Positions 37,001 through 44,557 of a stretch of DNA of 64,000 nucleotides are shown piece by piece. Every line of letters starts with the position of its first letter. The first letter of the stretch is position 1. A program made the translations under genes and the position numbers. Source of the stretch: Lineus longissimus (lineage: Eukaryota > Nemertea > Pilidiophora > Heteronemertea > Lineidae); the NCBI RefSeq assembly GCF_910592395.1, contig NC_088317.1, forward strand, positions 620,001-684,000, read 5' to 3'. Under the pieces are notes generated by a model. That model had not been told where the DNA came from. It saw only the letters and a program-made list of their open reading frames with translations, and made no database searches.

Positions 37001-38813
37001 TAATGAACGTGTGCGAGGGATGAGCACACAACTGACTGGTATTCGACGATGACAAAACTGTGGCTTGAAAATCTTTATGTTCGAAAATAATGTCCGGTTT
37101 TGCTCACCGTTACACTCAGGTTCGCTGTACTCCCCGTCATCTTGCAGGTAGGTTGTACCAGATGGACATTTTCCTTTGAACTGCGACAGAAGGTAGTGCT
37201 CGCCCAATTTCACAATAATTACAACTGAAAGAGATACATTATTTGACTTAAAAATATGCTAGTTTGTTCCTTTGCAGACATGCAATAATCTACAAACATC
37301 AACTTATGCGCTGGCGGTGAATCTGATTACCAATGCATCATGTGAGTCCAATATGATAAATGATTTGAGAGGGGGATCGAGGCTTTGATGCGCCCTTGGA
37401 CAGTGGTGTAACTGTCGGATGAGTAAGGAGAGTGGGATGTGTATGGAGAGGGAGGAGGCTTCATGGCCGGATCTAGGTCAGTGCCTTGACAGACTTGGGT
37501 TCAGACATGCCCGAACTGTGAATAGACCTACCACTGTGACTAGTGTCCTCGCTTCCCCCATGGCCAAACTCGTATTCGGATCCATGGCTTGTATCATCGC
37601 TGCCTCCGTGGCCGAACTCGTATTCAGACTCGTGGCTTGTATCATCGCTGCCTCCGTGGCCGAACTCATATTCGGACCCATGGCTTGTATCCCCGCTGCC
37701 TCCGTGGCCGGATTCAGAACCGTAACCATGGCTGGTGTCACTGCTACTGCCATGGCCGGACTCGTAACTTGATCCATAACTGGACTCGTGGCTGGTGTCG
37801 CCACTGCCTCCGTGGCCCGACTCGTAACTGCTGCTGCTACCCCATGAATCACCAGAATATCCGTCATCATAATCTAAAAATGTGAACAAGCAGTCGTGAG
37901 AAGAGTAGCATCCCTATATATAGCCCATTAAAATTGTCTTCGATCCGCAACGCCGTAGTGGGGCGGGCCAGTAGTGCCACTTGTAGTGGGGCAGAGCTGG
38001 TCTATAGCATCCCCTGGTGGATAATTGTAATCAAAACCATTTAGACAATCTTACGCTCTTAGAAACCCTATCATACTCTCTGAAACCCTCTTACAACCAA
38101 GGGAGGGAGAGGTAATTTGTTCCCATATTTGTGCATAGAATCTTGATTATTGAATTCTGCCGGGAATCGCGGGAGCCAACCTGCAGTGTTCATCATGACG
38201 AGACCTTCAAGTACATATTTGCGTGTTCTTGTCAACAAATGCGTCATCTTCTGGCATTACACTCTGTGAAGAGAGATGAACATTGATAAGTCTGGTTGCT
38301 TTTGAACAATTGAAAGCAAACTGACCGTAGATTTATATACAGTCCCGTACTTACCGCCGTCTCCATTATGTGCTGTAACATCAAAAAGAAGAATTGAGCT
38401 TGCCATGTTTTCGTGTTAGATCTTAGTTATGGTTTCTGGCCTGCTAATGAGTCTCACTTCACACCAACAAGGACAGTATCAACAAGGTAGATTTCTTGAA
38501 GTTTCGATAAAAGTGAGATTTCACTGATAATGTATTGTCAATGCTGAGTTGCGGTCGCGTAAGTCGTTATTTGACTATCACAGGCCGCCGAGTAAACAGG
38601 TAATGAGGGTACGAATGAGGGTACGAAATGAGGGTACGAATGAGGGTACGAAACCTAGAAACGTTTCAAATGCGTTTTGTTTTAAATCTGGAAAATTGTA
38701 TTCTAAAGTTGGTACATAGAAGCATTGTACTCACCCTCTACTTTAAGGTGGGCCACCGCCAAGGCCAAAACAAAAAGGAGGACAGGCAGCCCGCTGGGTG
38801 ATGATGCCACCAT
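15988..38813 (-). CDS. Large secreted modular protein: SGH-rich repeats, 16 EGF-like domains, nine novel cassettes
   Basis: I reconstruct one gene of about 61 exons and about 1,550 residues. Order from the 5' end: signal peptide; 6-residue exon; SGH-rich exon 1; cassettes 1-4; 16 EGF-like exons; cassettes 5-7; SGH-rich exon 2; cassettes 8-9; terminal exon. Each cassette is four small exons: C (25-39 aa, G-x-C-P-x-G-T-x3-G-x2-C), A (10 aa, V-T-x-x-x-L-F-x-x-W), B (8-11 aa, V/L-K-x-N-A-x-K-Y-G) and D (5-15 aa, often G-I-S-W-S). Every placed boundary is phase 1 with a recognisable GT donor and AG acceptor, and the frame stays open throughout. The signal peptide, EGF domains and absence of a membrane segment point to secretion. 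His/Asp/Glu/Ser-rich blocks suggest metal or mineral binding (inference). I do not recognise the cassette as a known domain. Whether all exons belong to one transcript is untested. Confidence 0.7.
16005..17184. other. Long last intron of the modular gene
   Basis: It holds a 114-codon plus-strand open frame (16309-16653) with no recognised motif or splice support, which I treat as chance, and MITE copy 1 at 16959-17067. Confidence 0.4.
16959..17067. mobile_element. MITE family copy 1 (left end truncated)
   Basis: The right end (aaagcatttgctagtcttta then ttcatatcaccca) is complementary to the left end (taaagactagtaaatgctttta). The same element occurs at 19438-19544 and 50978-51093. It lacks the outer tgggtgatatga on the left, so it is truncated or diverged. 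It is non-coding and lies in the last intron of the modular gene. Confidence 0.75.
17185..18208 (-). CDS. Cassette 9 of the modular gene (exons C9, A9, B9, D9)
   Basis: Exons 18113-18208 (C9), 17780-17809 (A9), 17441-17464 (B9) and 17185-17199 (D9). C9 reads G-Q-T-F-P-L-T-M-F-G-A-Y-G and then K-C-P-S-G-T-T-A-K-G-T-N-C-K, almost identical to C8. A9 is VSDFKLFTAW, B9 LKTNAAKYG, D9 GISWS. All are phase 1. The near-identity of C8 and C9 shows a recent cassette duplication. Confidence 0.7.
18492..18521 (-). CDS. Ser/Thr-Gln linker exon of the modular gene
   Basis: A 30-bp phase-1 exon encoding ATTSTQPMQT between cassettes 8 and 9. It resembles the TSSTSTSTST linker exon at 20137-20166. It probably encodes a flexible, possibly O-glycosylated spacer (inference). 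Confidence 0.55.
18784..19999 (-). CDS. Cassette 8 of the modular gene (exons C8, A8, B8, D8)
   Basis: Exons 19904-19999 (C8), 19681-19710 (A8), 19120-19143 (B8) and 18784-18798 (D8). C8 carries K-C-P-S-G-T-A-A-S-G-T-N-C-K, A8 is VTSASLFITW, B8 LKTNAAKYG, D8 GISWTG. Boundaries are gtgagg, gtaagt, gtaac and gtaag donors, all phase 1. MITE copy 2 sits in the A8-B8 intron. Confidence 0.7.
19438..19544. mobile_element. MITE family copy 2
   Basis: Starts tgggtgatatgaataaag, contains atgcttttatctaaaactcc and tacatttacacttggccttt in the middle and ends aaagcatttgctagccttta. It is homologous to copies 1 and 3. The right outer end is missing or diverged. Confidence 0.75.
20137..20166 (-). CDS. Ser/Thr linker exon of the modular gene
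   Basis: A 30-bp phase-1 exon encoding TSSTSTSTST, between SGH-rich exon 2 and cassette 8. Acceptor atttcag, donor gtaagt. Confidence 0.6.
20428..20964 (-). CDS. SGH-rich exon 2: acidic His/Gly/Ser repeat array of the modular gene
   Basis: A 537-bp exon (179 residues) composed of about 12 copies of a 15-residue repeat, approximately Y-E-E-G-H-T-S-G-D-S-H-G-S-G-G. The copies nearest the 5' end (first three, acidic) use D-E-H-G-S-D; later ones use D-S-H-G-S. His, Asp/Glu, Ser and Gly dominate and there are no cysteines. A ttctacag acceptor and a gtacga donor keep phase 1. The composition recalls metal-binding or adhesive repeats (inference). The plus strand is also open for 200 codons here, which is a shadow caused by the repeat. 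Confidence 0.75.
21254..22400 (-). CDS. Cassette 7 of the modular gene (exons C7, A7, B7, D7)
   Basis: Exons 22326-22400 (C7), 22070-22099 (A7), 21767-21799 (B7) and 21254-21277 (D7). C7 contains F-F-K-G-V-C-P-K-G-T-E-K-K-G-N-N-C, A7 is INKFMMFVTW, B7 LKANAAKYFIK, D7 ITNLSFPT. All are phase 1 with gtaag-type donors. SGH-rich exon 2 follows directly. Confidence 0.68.
22625..24004 (-). CDS. Cassette 6 plus linker of the modular gene (C6, A6, B6, D6, E6)
   Basis: Exons 23930-24004 (C6: LFNGVCPVGTIKEGNTC), 23475-23504 (A6: IKQFNLFISW), 23167-23199 (B6: FRVNAATYNID), 22897-22920 (D6: ISKLNIPW) and 22625-22654 (linker: VTLDTTQFKP). The linker resembles the exon at 27549-27578 (GVITQSEIKP). All are phase 1. 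The C6-A6 intron holds an unexplained minus-strand open frame at 23656-23895 that may be an old repeat. Confidence 0.66.
24445..25428 (-). CDS. Cassette 5 of the modular gene (C5, A5, B5, fused D/linker)
   Basis: Exons 25354-25428 (C5: IFNGKCPQGTELVGNNC), 25057-25086 (A5: IKQFNLFIIW), 24760-24792 (B5: LQKNAVKLNID) and 24445-24489 (ITFPSVIITQNELKQ). The last exon looks like a D exon joined to a linker, because its end matches VITQSEIKP at 27549. Its cgcaag acceptor is weak. A tRNA gene lies antisense in the intron before it. Confidence 0.64.
24665..24737 (+). tRNA. tRNA-Arg-TCG: tRNA-Arg (anticodon TCG)
   Basis: A 73-nt gene with a fully paired acceptor stem (GGCCTCG with CGGGGTC, two G-U pairs), A box TGGCCTAATGG, anticodon loop CTTCGAA on a CTGA/TCAG stem and B box GGTTCGAGTCC. 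It matches the standard animal tRNA-Arg(UCG) layout and has no intron. It sits antisense inside an intron of the modular gene. Confidence 0.92.
25500..26272. repeat. Duplicated ~780-bp segment, copy 1 (contains tRNA-like SINE head)
   Basis: This block is repeated at about 26398-27190 with high identity across its length. On the minus strand at about 25694-25765 it has a tRNA-like head (A-box-like TGGCCTCAGCGGTTAGACGG, B box GGTTCGAACCC). Another shared part begins aatctaggaactggaagaag. The tRNA-like part suggests a tRNA-derived SINE within a larger duplicated unit. It lies in the intron between the EGF array and cassette 5. Confidence 0.75.
26398..27190. repeat. Duplicated ~780-bp segment, copy 2
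   Basis: Direct repeat of 25500-26272 with scattered substitutions, plus about 40 extra bases (ttaggagccgtgcgtctggt and following) near 26511. The tRNA-like head on the minus strand is at about 26616-26685. The two copies are about 125 bp apart. Confidence 0.75.
27435..27508 (+). pseudogene. tRNA-Arg-like pseudogene
   Basis: Starts GGCCTCGTGGCCTAATGGAT and keeps the B box GGTTCGAGACT, close to the intact tRNA-Arg at 24665. The anticodon arm is damaged (CTGACACCAGTCCAG), so no proper loop forms. It is probably a decayed tRNA copy. Confidence 0.6.
27549..27578 (-). CDS. Linker exon after the EGF array
   Basis: A 30-bp phase-1 exon, GVITQSEIKP, between the last EGF exon and cassette 5. It has a ctctcag acceptor and a gtaagt donor and resembles linkers near cassettes 5 and 6. 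Confidence 0.6.
27836..31784 (-). CDS. Sixteen EGF-like domain exons of the modular gene
   Basis: Each exon (about 120-126 bp, phase 1 at both ends) encodes one EGF-like domain with cysteine spacing C-x5-C-x5-C-x8-C-x-C-x11-C. The typical start is IDLCKTTKPCKGGATC and the end YEYVKGTGCK. The first exon is 31659-31784, followed by divergent domains ending near 31280, 30870, 30570, 30341 and 30038. Nine nearly identical exons then repeat every 206 bp (29812 down to about 28041), and a diverged last exon occupies 27836-27958. No Asp-x-Asp/Glu plus Asn calcium-binding signature is evident. EGF-like repeats are typical of secreted and matrix proteins. Confidence 0.88.
28041..29812 (-). repeat. 206-bp tandem array of EGF exon plus intron
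   Basis: Nine head-to-tail copies of a 206-bp unit, each an EGF exon of about 126 bp and an intron of about 80 bp (with gaagaaagatgaaataaact and aaacaagccagatagatcac). Copies differ at only a few positions, in intron and exon alike. That indicates very recent duplication or gene conversion. Confidence 0.92.
32001..33071 (-). CDS. Cassette 4 of the modular gene (C4, A4, B4, D4)
   Basis: Exons 32964-33071 (C4: FKGVCPKGSVIDGSMC), 32724-32753 (A4: VTSVNLFLTW), 32321-32344 (B4, diverged: VQNTGPKI) and 32001-32024 (D4: GITLSMLN). Phase 1 throughout. D4 joins directly to the first EGF exon. A second, unexplained open stretch with splice-like ends at 33371-33412 was left out. Confidence 0.66.
33327..34354 (-). 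CDS. Cassette 3 of the modular gene (C3, A3, B3, D3)
   Basis: Exons 34253-34354 (C3: SISMFKGTCPSGTKTSGKMC), 33891-33920 (A3: VTNVQLFLNW), 33586-33609 (B3: VKINAMKF) and 33327-33341 (D3: GISWS). All are phase 1. D3 plus the first two bases of C4 rebuild a Tyr codon, as at the D1-C2 junction. Confidence 0.7.
34530..35687 (-). CDS. Cassette 2 of the modular gene (C2, A2, B2, D2)
   Basis: Exons 35586-35687 (C2: LFRGACPSGTVTKGSMC), 35166-35195 (A2: ITNIQLFNQW), 34819-34842 (B2: VKLYGTTF) and 34530-34565 (D2: GITMTGFTYPPP). Donors are gtaggt, gtgagt, gtaagt and gtaggt. All are phase 1. Confidence 0.68.
36101..37224 (-). CDS. Cassette 1 of the modular gene (C1, A1, B1, D1)
   Basis: Exons 37108-37224 (C1), 36684-36713 (A1: VTSTKLFIQW), 36356-36379 (B1: LFANAKQY) and 36101-36115 (D1: GLSWS). 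C1 reads QFKGKCPSGTTYLQDDG and ends in a Glu-Cys-Asn, an expanded version of the C motif. All are phase 1. Confidence 0.66.
37532..37873 (-). CDS. SGH-rich exon 1 of the modular gene
   Basis: A 342-bp exon encoding about 114 residues dominated by Ser, Gly, His, Asp and Tyr. The unit is about 15 residues long, near E-Y-E-F-G-H-G-G-S-D-D-T-S-H. The acceptor is attttag and the proposed donor gtaggt (phase 1). Without splicing, the frame runs another 20 codons to a stop, so a shorter isoform ending here is possible. The repeat is related in style, but not identical, to SGH-rich exon 2. Confidence 0.72.
38355..38372 (-). CDS. 18-bp micro-exon of the modular gene
   Basis: Between a gttacag acceptor and a GTAAGT donor, phase 1: Ala-His-Asn-Gly-Asp-Gly. 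Frame and splice sites fit, but an exon this small needs transcript proof. Confidence 0.5.
38605..38650. repeat. Short tandem repeat (tgagggtacgaa units)
   Basis: Four copies of aatgagggtacga, in the intron after the signal-peptide exon. Confidence 0.75.
38735..38813 (-). CDS. Signal-peptide exon of the modular gene
   Basis: Begins Met-Val-Ala-Ser-Ser-Pro-Ser-Gly and continues with the hydrophobic core LPVLLFVLALAVAHL, then Lys-Val-Glu, ending phase 1 at a GTGAGT donor. This is a good secretory signal peptide with cleavage likely near Ala-His or soon after. It sets the start and the extracellular fate of the protein. Confidence 0.75.
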
Positions 38814-39160
38814 TTGGCTTTTGTAATTATACTCTGAAGAAGCAAGACAGGGAGAGAGATCGCTAGTTAAAGGGACGCTTGGACATAAAATTGAATGTTC
38901 ATACAAAAAAGCTTGTAGCAGGACCGTGACTTCTTCAAACAGGATAATTTAGTAAGAAATTTGTTTGCAAGTGGTAGCGCATGGTGGTGAGCATGCAGGG
39001 GTACTATCCACCTGGCCAGGCTTATCCCACGCACACGTTGTCCATTTAAGGTGCCTCGCGATCGGCTCATAGTTATAGCTGTGTTATGGCCCGATTTCGA
39101 CACGGGAATCTAAAGTGTTAAAGTCTGTAAAGAAGCAAAGGACACAAACACATAACGCAC
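38814..39160. other. 5' flank of the modular gene
   Basis: Upstream of the proposed start codon. No TATA-like or other promoter motif that I would defend. Confidence 0.35.
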
Positions 39161-39162
39161 CA

Positions 39163-39935
39163 TCCATATGAGGACCATCCATATGAGGACCATCCATATG
39201 AGGACCATCCATATGAGGACCATCCATATGAGGACCATCCATATGAGGACCATCCATATGAGGACCATCCATATGAGGACCATCCATATGAGGACCATCC
39301 ATATGAGGACCATCCATATGAGGACCATCCATATGAGGACCATCCATATGAGGACCATCCATATGAGGACCATCCATATGAGGACCATCCATATGAGGAC
39401 CATCCATATGAGGACCATCCATATGAGGACCATCCATATGAGGACCATCCATATGAGGACCATCCATATGAGGACCATCCATATGAGGACCATCCGTATG
39501 AGGACCATCCGTATGAGGACCATCCGTATGAGGACCATCCGTATGAGGACCATCCGTATGAGGACCATCCGTATGAGGACCATCCATATGAGGACCATCC
39601 ATATGAGGACCATCCATATGAGGACCATCCATATGAGGACCATCCATATGAGGACCATCCATATGAGGACCATCCATATGAGGACCATCCATATGAGGAC
39701 CATCCATATGAGGACCATCCTTATGAGGACCATCCATATGAGGACCATCCATATGAGGACCATCCATATGAGGACCATCCATATGAGGACCATCCATATG
39801 AGGACCATCCATATGAGGACCATCTATATGAGGACCATCCATATGAGGACCATCCATATGAGGACCATCCATATGAGGACCATCCATATGAGGACCATCC
39901 ATATGAGGACCATCCATATGAGGACCATCCATATG
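39163..39935. repeat. 15-bp satellite, about 51 copies
   Basis: Uninterrupted copies of atatgaggaccatcc. Six consecutive copies near 39496-39570 have gtatgagg, one at 39721 has ttatgagg and one near 39824 has ctatatgagg. Because the unit is a multiple of three and lacks stops in several frames, both strands show long open frames. I regard these as artefacts, not genes. Confidence 0.95.
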
Positions 39936-40908
39936 GGAGAGTTTCGCACAGGCTGGCACATGCCCAGTTCCGAGTTAGTAATCATGCACATCACCCTCGA
40001 ACGATTAATCACGACCAATCGGTAACATATGCCACGAATTTCGTATTAAAGTATCAGCAACTGGTGCGTAACTATTTCACCGACTTTTCTTTCATCAACT
40101 AAAAGGTTGGTTGAAAATTTCACAAAGGAAATTTGTATTCTCCTGAACTGATATATAAAAAAATATGTTTCTACCAAAATCCATGAATTTTCTCTCCTGG
40201 TACATGTACATCATACATTATTTCTGTGTGTTGTATCTTACCTTATCTGATTGTATGTCCCAAGTTGAATAAGTAAATCGAAATAGATAAATGTGCCCCG
40301 TCGACGGAGCTTGTGGATGATATACTGTTGTTCATATGTGAGGAGCTTTCACCTGTCTCTAATGGGTCTTGACTTTATTCGGGCTCGGCGGCCTAGGCAT
40401 GTTTGTACTTTCGCCCAGAAGTCATTTTTATCGGCTAAATTCCCTCTGCATTCTCCACCGAATCTGACTAAGTATTGTTACAGGTCACATCACGAAAATG
40501 TATGTTACAGACCCTATCGCAGATTTAATTGTGTCCTGAGTCCGCTCCTGGCGCCCCTGCCGTTGGCCATTCATACTACATAATACGCACATGAAACGTC
40601 CACACAGGAGTAATGCAGCGAGAATTTGTACTGCATATAAGGGTCCTACCCAGTAAGTTAGTTCGGAGCAAAGAGACGCTGTGGCCGGCAACGGTCGGCA
40701 GTACCATGTTTGGGGTTCATGGAATAATTCGTCCCCCGTTCCCCTCCTACCAAGGGGGATAATTTCCACCTCACGATGAGGCAATTTTTAATTTTAAGTA
40801 ATCGCGTAGTTCCACCTTTTTAGCTCAGATGGCGCCAGCTAGTGGGGAGGGGGTCCTGTCAAAATCATTGGCCTACTTGAGGCTAATGAGGAAACTCACG
40901 AAACTCTA
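39936..40908. other. No gene seen
   Basis: Only short chance open frames (for example 40293-40583 +) without motifs or splice partners. Confidence 0.4.
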
Positions 40909-40994
40909 CAGGGTGGCCCAGAAAGGTTTTCCCTACACAATAGATTTATATTGTGTATCCATTGTGTGAGCGAAAATAATTCTGGGCCACACTG
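40909..40994. mobile_element. Mariner-like MITE with TA target duplication
   Basis: 86 bp with inverted ends cagggtggcccagaa and ttctgggccacactg (one mismatch), flanked on both sides by TA. End sequence and TA duplication are typical of Tc1/mariner-derived miniature elements. Confidence 0.7.
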
Positions 40995-42090
40995 TAGTAC
41001 ATGAACTTGTCACCCAGACCTGAAGAGACAGCAGATACTGCAAGAACCATACCATTGCATGCTGCCACAACCAGACCTGATAATACAGTATATGCTGTCA
41101 CAACCAGACCTGATATACAGGAATTGCAGGCACAACCAGACCTGATAAGATTGCCGATACTGTCACAACCAGACCTGGCGAGATAACAAATGCTGTTACA
41201 CCCAGAGCCAAGGGCAGCACGAGCAGATCCACACCTGATAAGCTATCTCAAAGCAGACCAATGAACGAGACAGCCAAGATCACGTTCGTTCATGTTTTGT
41301 AACATGAACCTATAATGTGACCAGGCCAATAGGAAGGATAGAGGCATAAGTTTGATTGCCCTCAGGTGGAGTTCACACCAGATCAGGACATAGGCACAAC
41401 CATGGCAAACAAAGACCAAAACCCTCACTGCAGACAATACTGAAAATAGGCCTTGCTGCTTCTGGCTGCTCATCCAATCAACTGTCTCATCTCTCTTGCT
41501 GTATCTGTGACAGTTACATCCAGATCAGATTTGGCCAGGCTGCTCAACTAGCGTTGCAGATACGGTGAGAGGAGACATTCACAACCAGACCAGATTTGGT
41601 CTGGCTGCTCAACTGTGTGTCACAGATATGGGGAGAGTGATGAGACAGTCACTATCACACCATGCTTGGCCTGACTGGGGTGTTGTCTCCTGCAAGGTGC
41701 GGCCAGGTCTGAGTGAGTCTGGATGTGACTATCTGGTTGATATGATGAGGCTACCAGGTCTGGATGGCATAGATGGTGGCAGTCTCGAATCATGTCGGTG
41801 CCCCAGTGGCAATGGTCCAGTTGTGACTGTCTCATCTTTCATTGTGTCTGAGACACAGTTGACCAAATCTTGTCTGGTGGTGACTGTCTCATCACTTTCC
41901 CTGTATCTTGGACACTGTTGCACAGTGACTGCCTCATCTTTCATTGTGTCTGAGACACAGTTGACCAAATCTTGTCTGGTGGTGACTGTCTCATCACTTT
42001 CCCTGTATCTTGGACACTGTTGCACAGTGACTGCCTCATCTTTCATTGTGTCTGAGACACAGTTGACCAAATCTTGTCTGGTGGTGACAT
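40995..42090. repeat. Low-copy tandem repeats
   Basis: At 41000-41190, caaccagacctga recurs about every 30-45 bp. At about 41824-42090 a 102-bp unit (gtctcatctttcattgtgtc, cacagttgaccaaatcttgt and ctgtatcttggacactgttg) repeats 2.6 times. A 213-codon plus-strand frame (41565-42206) crosses this but has no recognised domain. Confidence 0.7.
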
Positions 42091-42166
42091 CAACTCACAG
42101 GGCAGAACACAATTTGAGCAAGACAATTATAACACAAGATCTCTTTATGGTGGTAATGAGTTATTC

Positions 42167-42172
42167 TTTATT
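42167..42172 (-). terminator. Candidate poly(A) signal for the 43-kb gene
   Basis: AATAAA on the minus strand about 1.05 kb after the stop at 43226. It could also serve the RanBP2 transcript if the two are one gene. Confidence 0.35.
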
Positions 42173-43225
42173 TACAATTACAAATTTGTTACAACATATT
42201 GTTTGACAACAGCAGAATAAAATATTCCGCTTTCTCATTGTTACTTGTCCTGATCGGTTTAGTCATGAATCATGATTGATAGGTGGCCAGCTTGACTCAA
42301 TATACCAACATCCAGGGCTATTGAAAACAATACCAAGCTTGAAGCACAACATTTAAAAGATTCTACCCGCCACATCGACTTCTAGCACACCAAGTTGCCA
42401 GCATATGATTACTGAGTACATCAGAGATCACTTTCCATACCTACATCTACAAATAACAGTGGAACCTCCCCAAATAAACACCCGTTACAGTATACAGCGA
42501 TTTTGGCCGCAAGTGATCGTTTCAATTCAATCTGACCTAAAAGATCTGAACACCTTTCATTAAGGACAGCATCAGTCAGTCACAAGGGTGTCCTCGGTAG
42601 AGAGGCTCCACTGTTTATGTACTTCTTCAAGTTCTTCTCACAAACAGTATTTACCATTGCAAAATTCAGTATTTACAAACATAAAGTAAGCAAAATGAGA
42701 TAACTTACACTCGTGTTCACAAAATGTCTTCATGAGAAATCAGAAATCTCTTTCCCCATCTGGTGCTGCTGAGCTATGCTAAGCTTTTCCAGAGGATCTA
42801 TGTAGTGTTACCTTTCTCAAAGTAGTTACCAGGGGTTGGTGGCTCAATCAAGGTTAGCAGTACATGTAATACTGCTGTATCTCGCAACTTCTTAACCTCA
42901 TTCAAATACATGTCCGAGTTCCGTTGCCCTCACAAGAACAATACAATATCACATGGGTAAAAAACACTGCACTTCTACTGAACAATCACTACATTTTGGC
43001 TCATCCTTCAATTTGTACTTTAGCGAAGGCTGGTTGGCAAGCCTGTCACAGCCCAATGAAGACCACGCCATGTCCACGTACCAATACCAATGAATGTTAA
43101 TTGTAAAGTCAATGCAAAAGGGAACGATTGAAATGATGGCTTCCATAAAACCACTTTGAACAGGTTGATGAGCATCTCCGATAAAAATAGTTGTTAAAAA
43201 AGCTGTCATCAGTTGAGTTTCGTAT
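42173..43225. other. Probable 3' UTR of the 43-kb gene
   Basis: No other exon recognised between the stop codon at 43226 and the poly(A) signal at 42167. Confidence 0.35.
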
Positions 43226-44557
43226 CTAATCCTGGGCCTCATACATGTACCTCTGGTCTTGGTCTGTTGAGCTGGTCACGTCTGAAAATAAGCAACTTGG
43301 ATTTAGAATAAGAACACTGCACAGCCTGACATTTTCAACTATACTTTGCTAGTCTTTTGTGGTACAATTTTGTGCTGCACTTCTTGGGCTGCAAGTCGCA
43401 GTGCCATGCTGACGACTAATCTCAAGCCCTGCAATATACCTGCGACACACAGTTGCATTCAAATACAAGACACGTGCTATTCTTGACATCACTGACTACC
43501 GTTCCGGATAAAGCCCATAGTTTTGGGGCAACACCAGTGAAGAACATCCCTCATGGGTTCTATTTCTCACCTGTATTCTGTGTCTGCTGAACACCAGATG
43601 ACCCTAAAACGACAGGAAACATCAGAAAAGATAGAATTTTGTCATTCATGTAAACAAAATTGCTGAAAAAATAAAGAGCGCCGATGTCCTGCAATGCCGA
43701 GGCTTCGCTAACTGTACAAGGAAGAGTATCCCGAGTGCTGCTCAACTGGTTGACAAGAGCCGTGTGGTGTACGACGGTTTATGGTGCAGCGAACTGAAGT
43801 CTCAGCATGGGCAACCACAATATGAAAGCATCTTTAAGTTATTCTGTACCTTGTTGTATTGTTGTTATAAGATCTTGAACAGCCGCTGACAGTTCTGGTG
43901 AGCAAGACTTTATCTCGCCTAATGCTACATTCGGTGCACCACCTGAAACTTGTGTACAAGATGCCGATTGGTCAGTGTGTATAGAGGTCGACGATTGGTC
44001 AGTTTGAATCGAGGTTGCTGATTGGTCAGTTTGAATCGAGGTTGCCGATTGGCCAGTTTGAATGGCACGTAACTTGAAGTTGACACGATGAAGCGCACAC
44101 TTGCATTCAATCTCCCAGAATTCTTTGTCTAATATGCGTCGAAATGGGGATGGGGGTGTATTATCAACATCACTATCAGATGACCCTGTTGGCATGCTGA
44201 AAGCTTGACTCTCAATCACATGATGAGAAAGCAGACCACTCAAACCTGCCGATACACCACCTTGATGTTCATGCGATTCACATAAGTGAGATTCACCCCC
44301 AGGTTTAGCCAAGACCTTCCCCACACACTTCTTGCTCAACATCTCGGGATGGAAAATCCCCACCACTTCCAACAATTTTTGTGGATCTCTCGCGAGCATG
44401 TCTAAATAGCCGGCAGTGTCGGAGGTGAGGAAGTGAGTTGGTAGAAGCGCAGGCAAGTTAGTAGGAGAATCAAAGCCGTAACCAGACGTGGACTGGGCCG
44501 AGTTCATCACAACCGAGACAAATAGCATGATTTTTAGGACGGGCATGAACATCCGAG
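43226..44557 (-). CDS. Unrecognised protein with signal-peptide-like start, or C-terminal part of the RanBP2 gene
   Basis: Three exons (43850-44557, 43571-43603, 43226-43281) join in phase 1 and end in a stop. From the Met at 44550-44552 the product is 263 residues. It starts MFMPVLKIMLFVSVVMNSAQS, which looks like a signal peptide. A stretch with three Asp-Pro or Pro-rich turns, a C-K-C pair and four tandem copies of S-I-Q-T-D-Q-S-A-T follow (about residues 185-215). I do not recognise a family. A cttgcag acceptor two codons before the Met is also phase 1, so the exon could instead continue the RanBP2 homologue from 46319. The signal-like start argues for a separate secreted protein; the matching phase argues the other way. 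Confidence 0.5.

Noticed and set aside
39084-40025. Long open frames of 237-291 codons on both strands across the 15-bp satellite
   Set aside because: The repeat unit is a multiple of three and lacks stops in several frames, so open frames are automatic. No start context, splice site or domain supports a gene.
41565-42206. 213-codon plus-strand open frame
   Set aside because: It is driven by the 102-bp tandem repeat and has no recognisable domain or splice partner.
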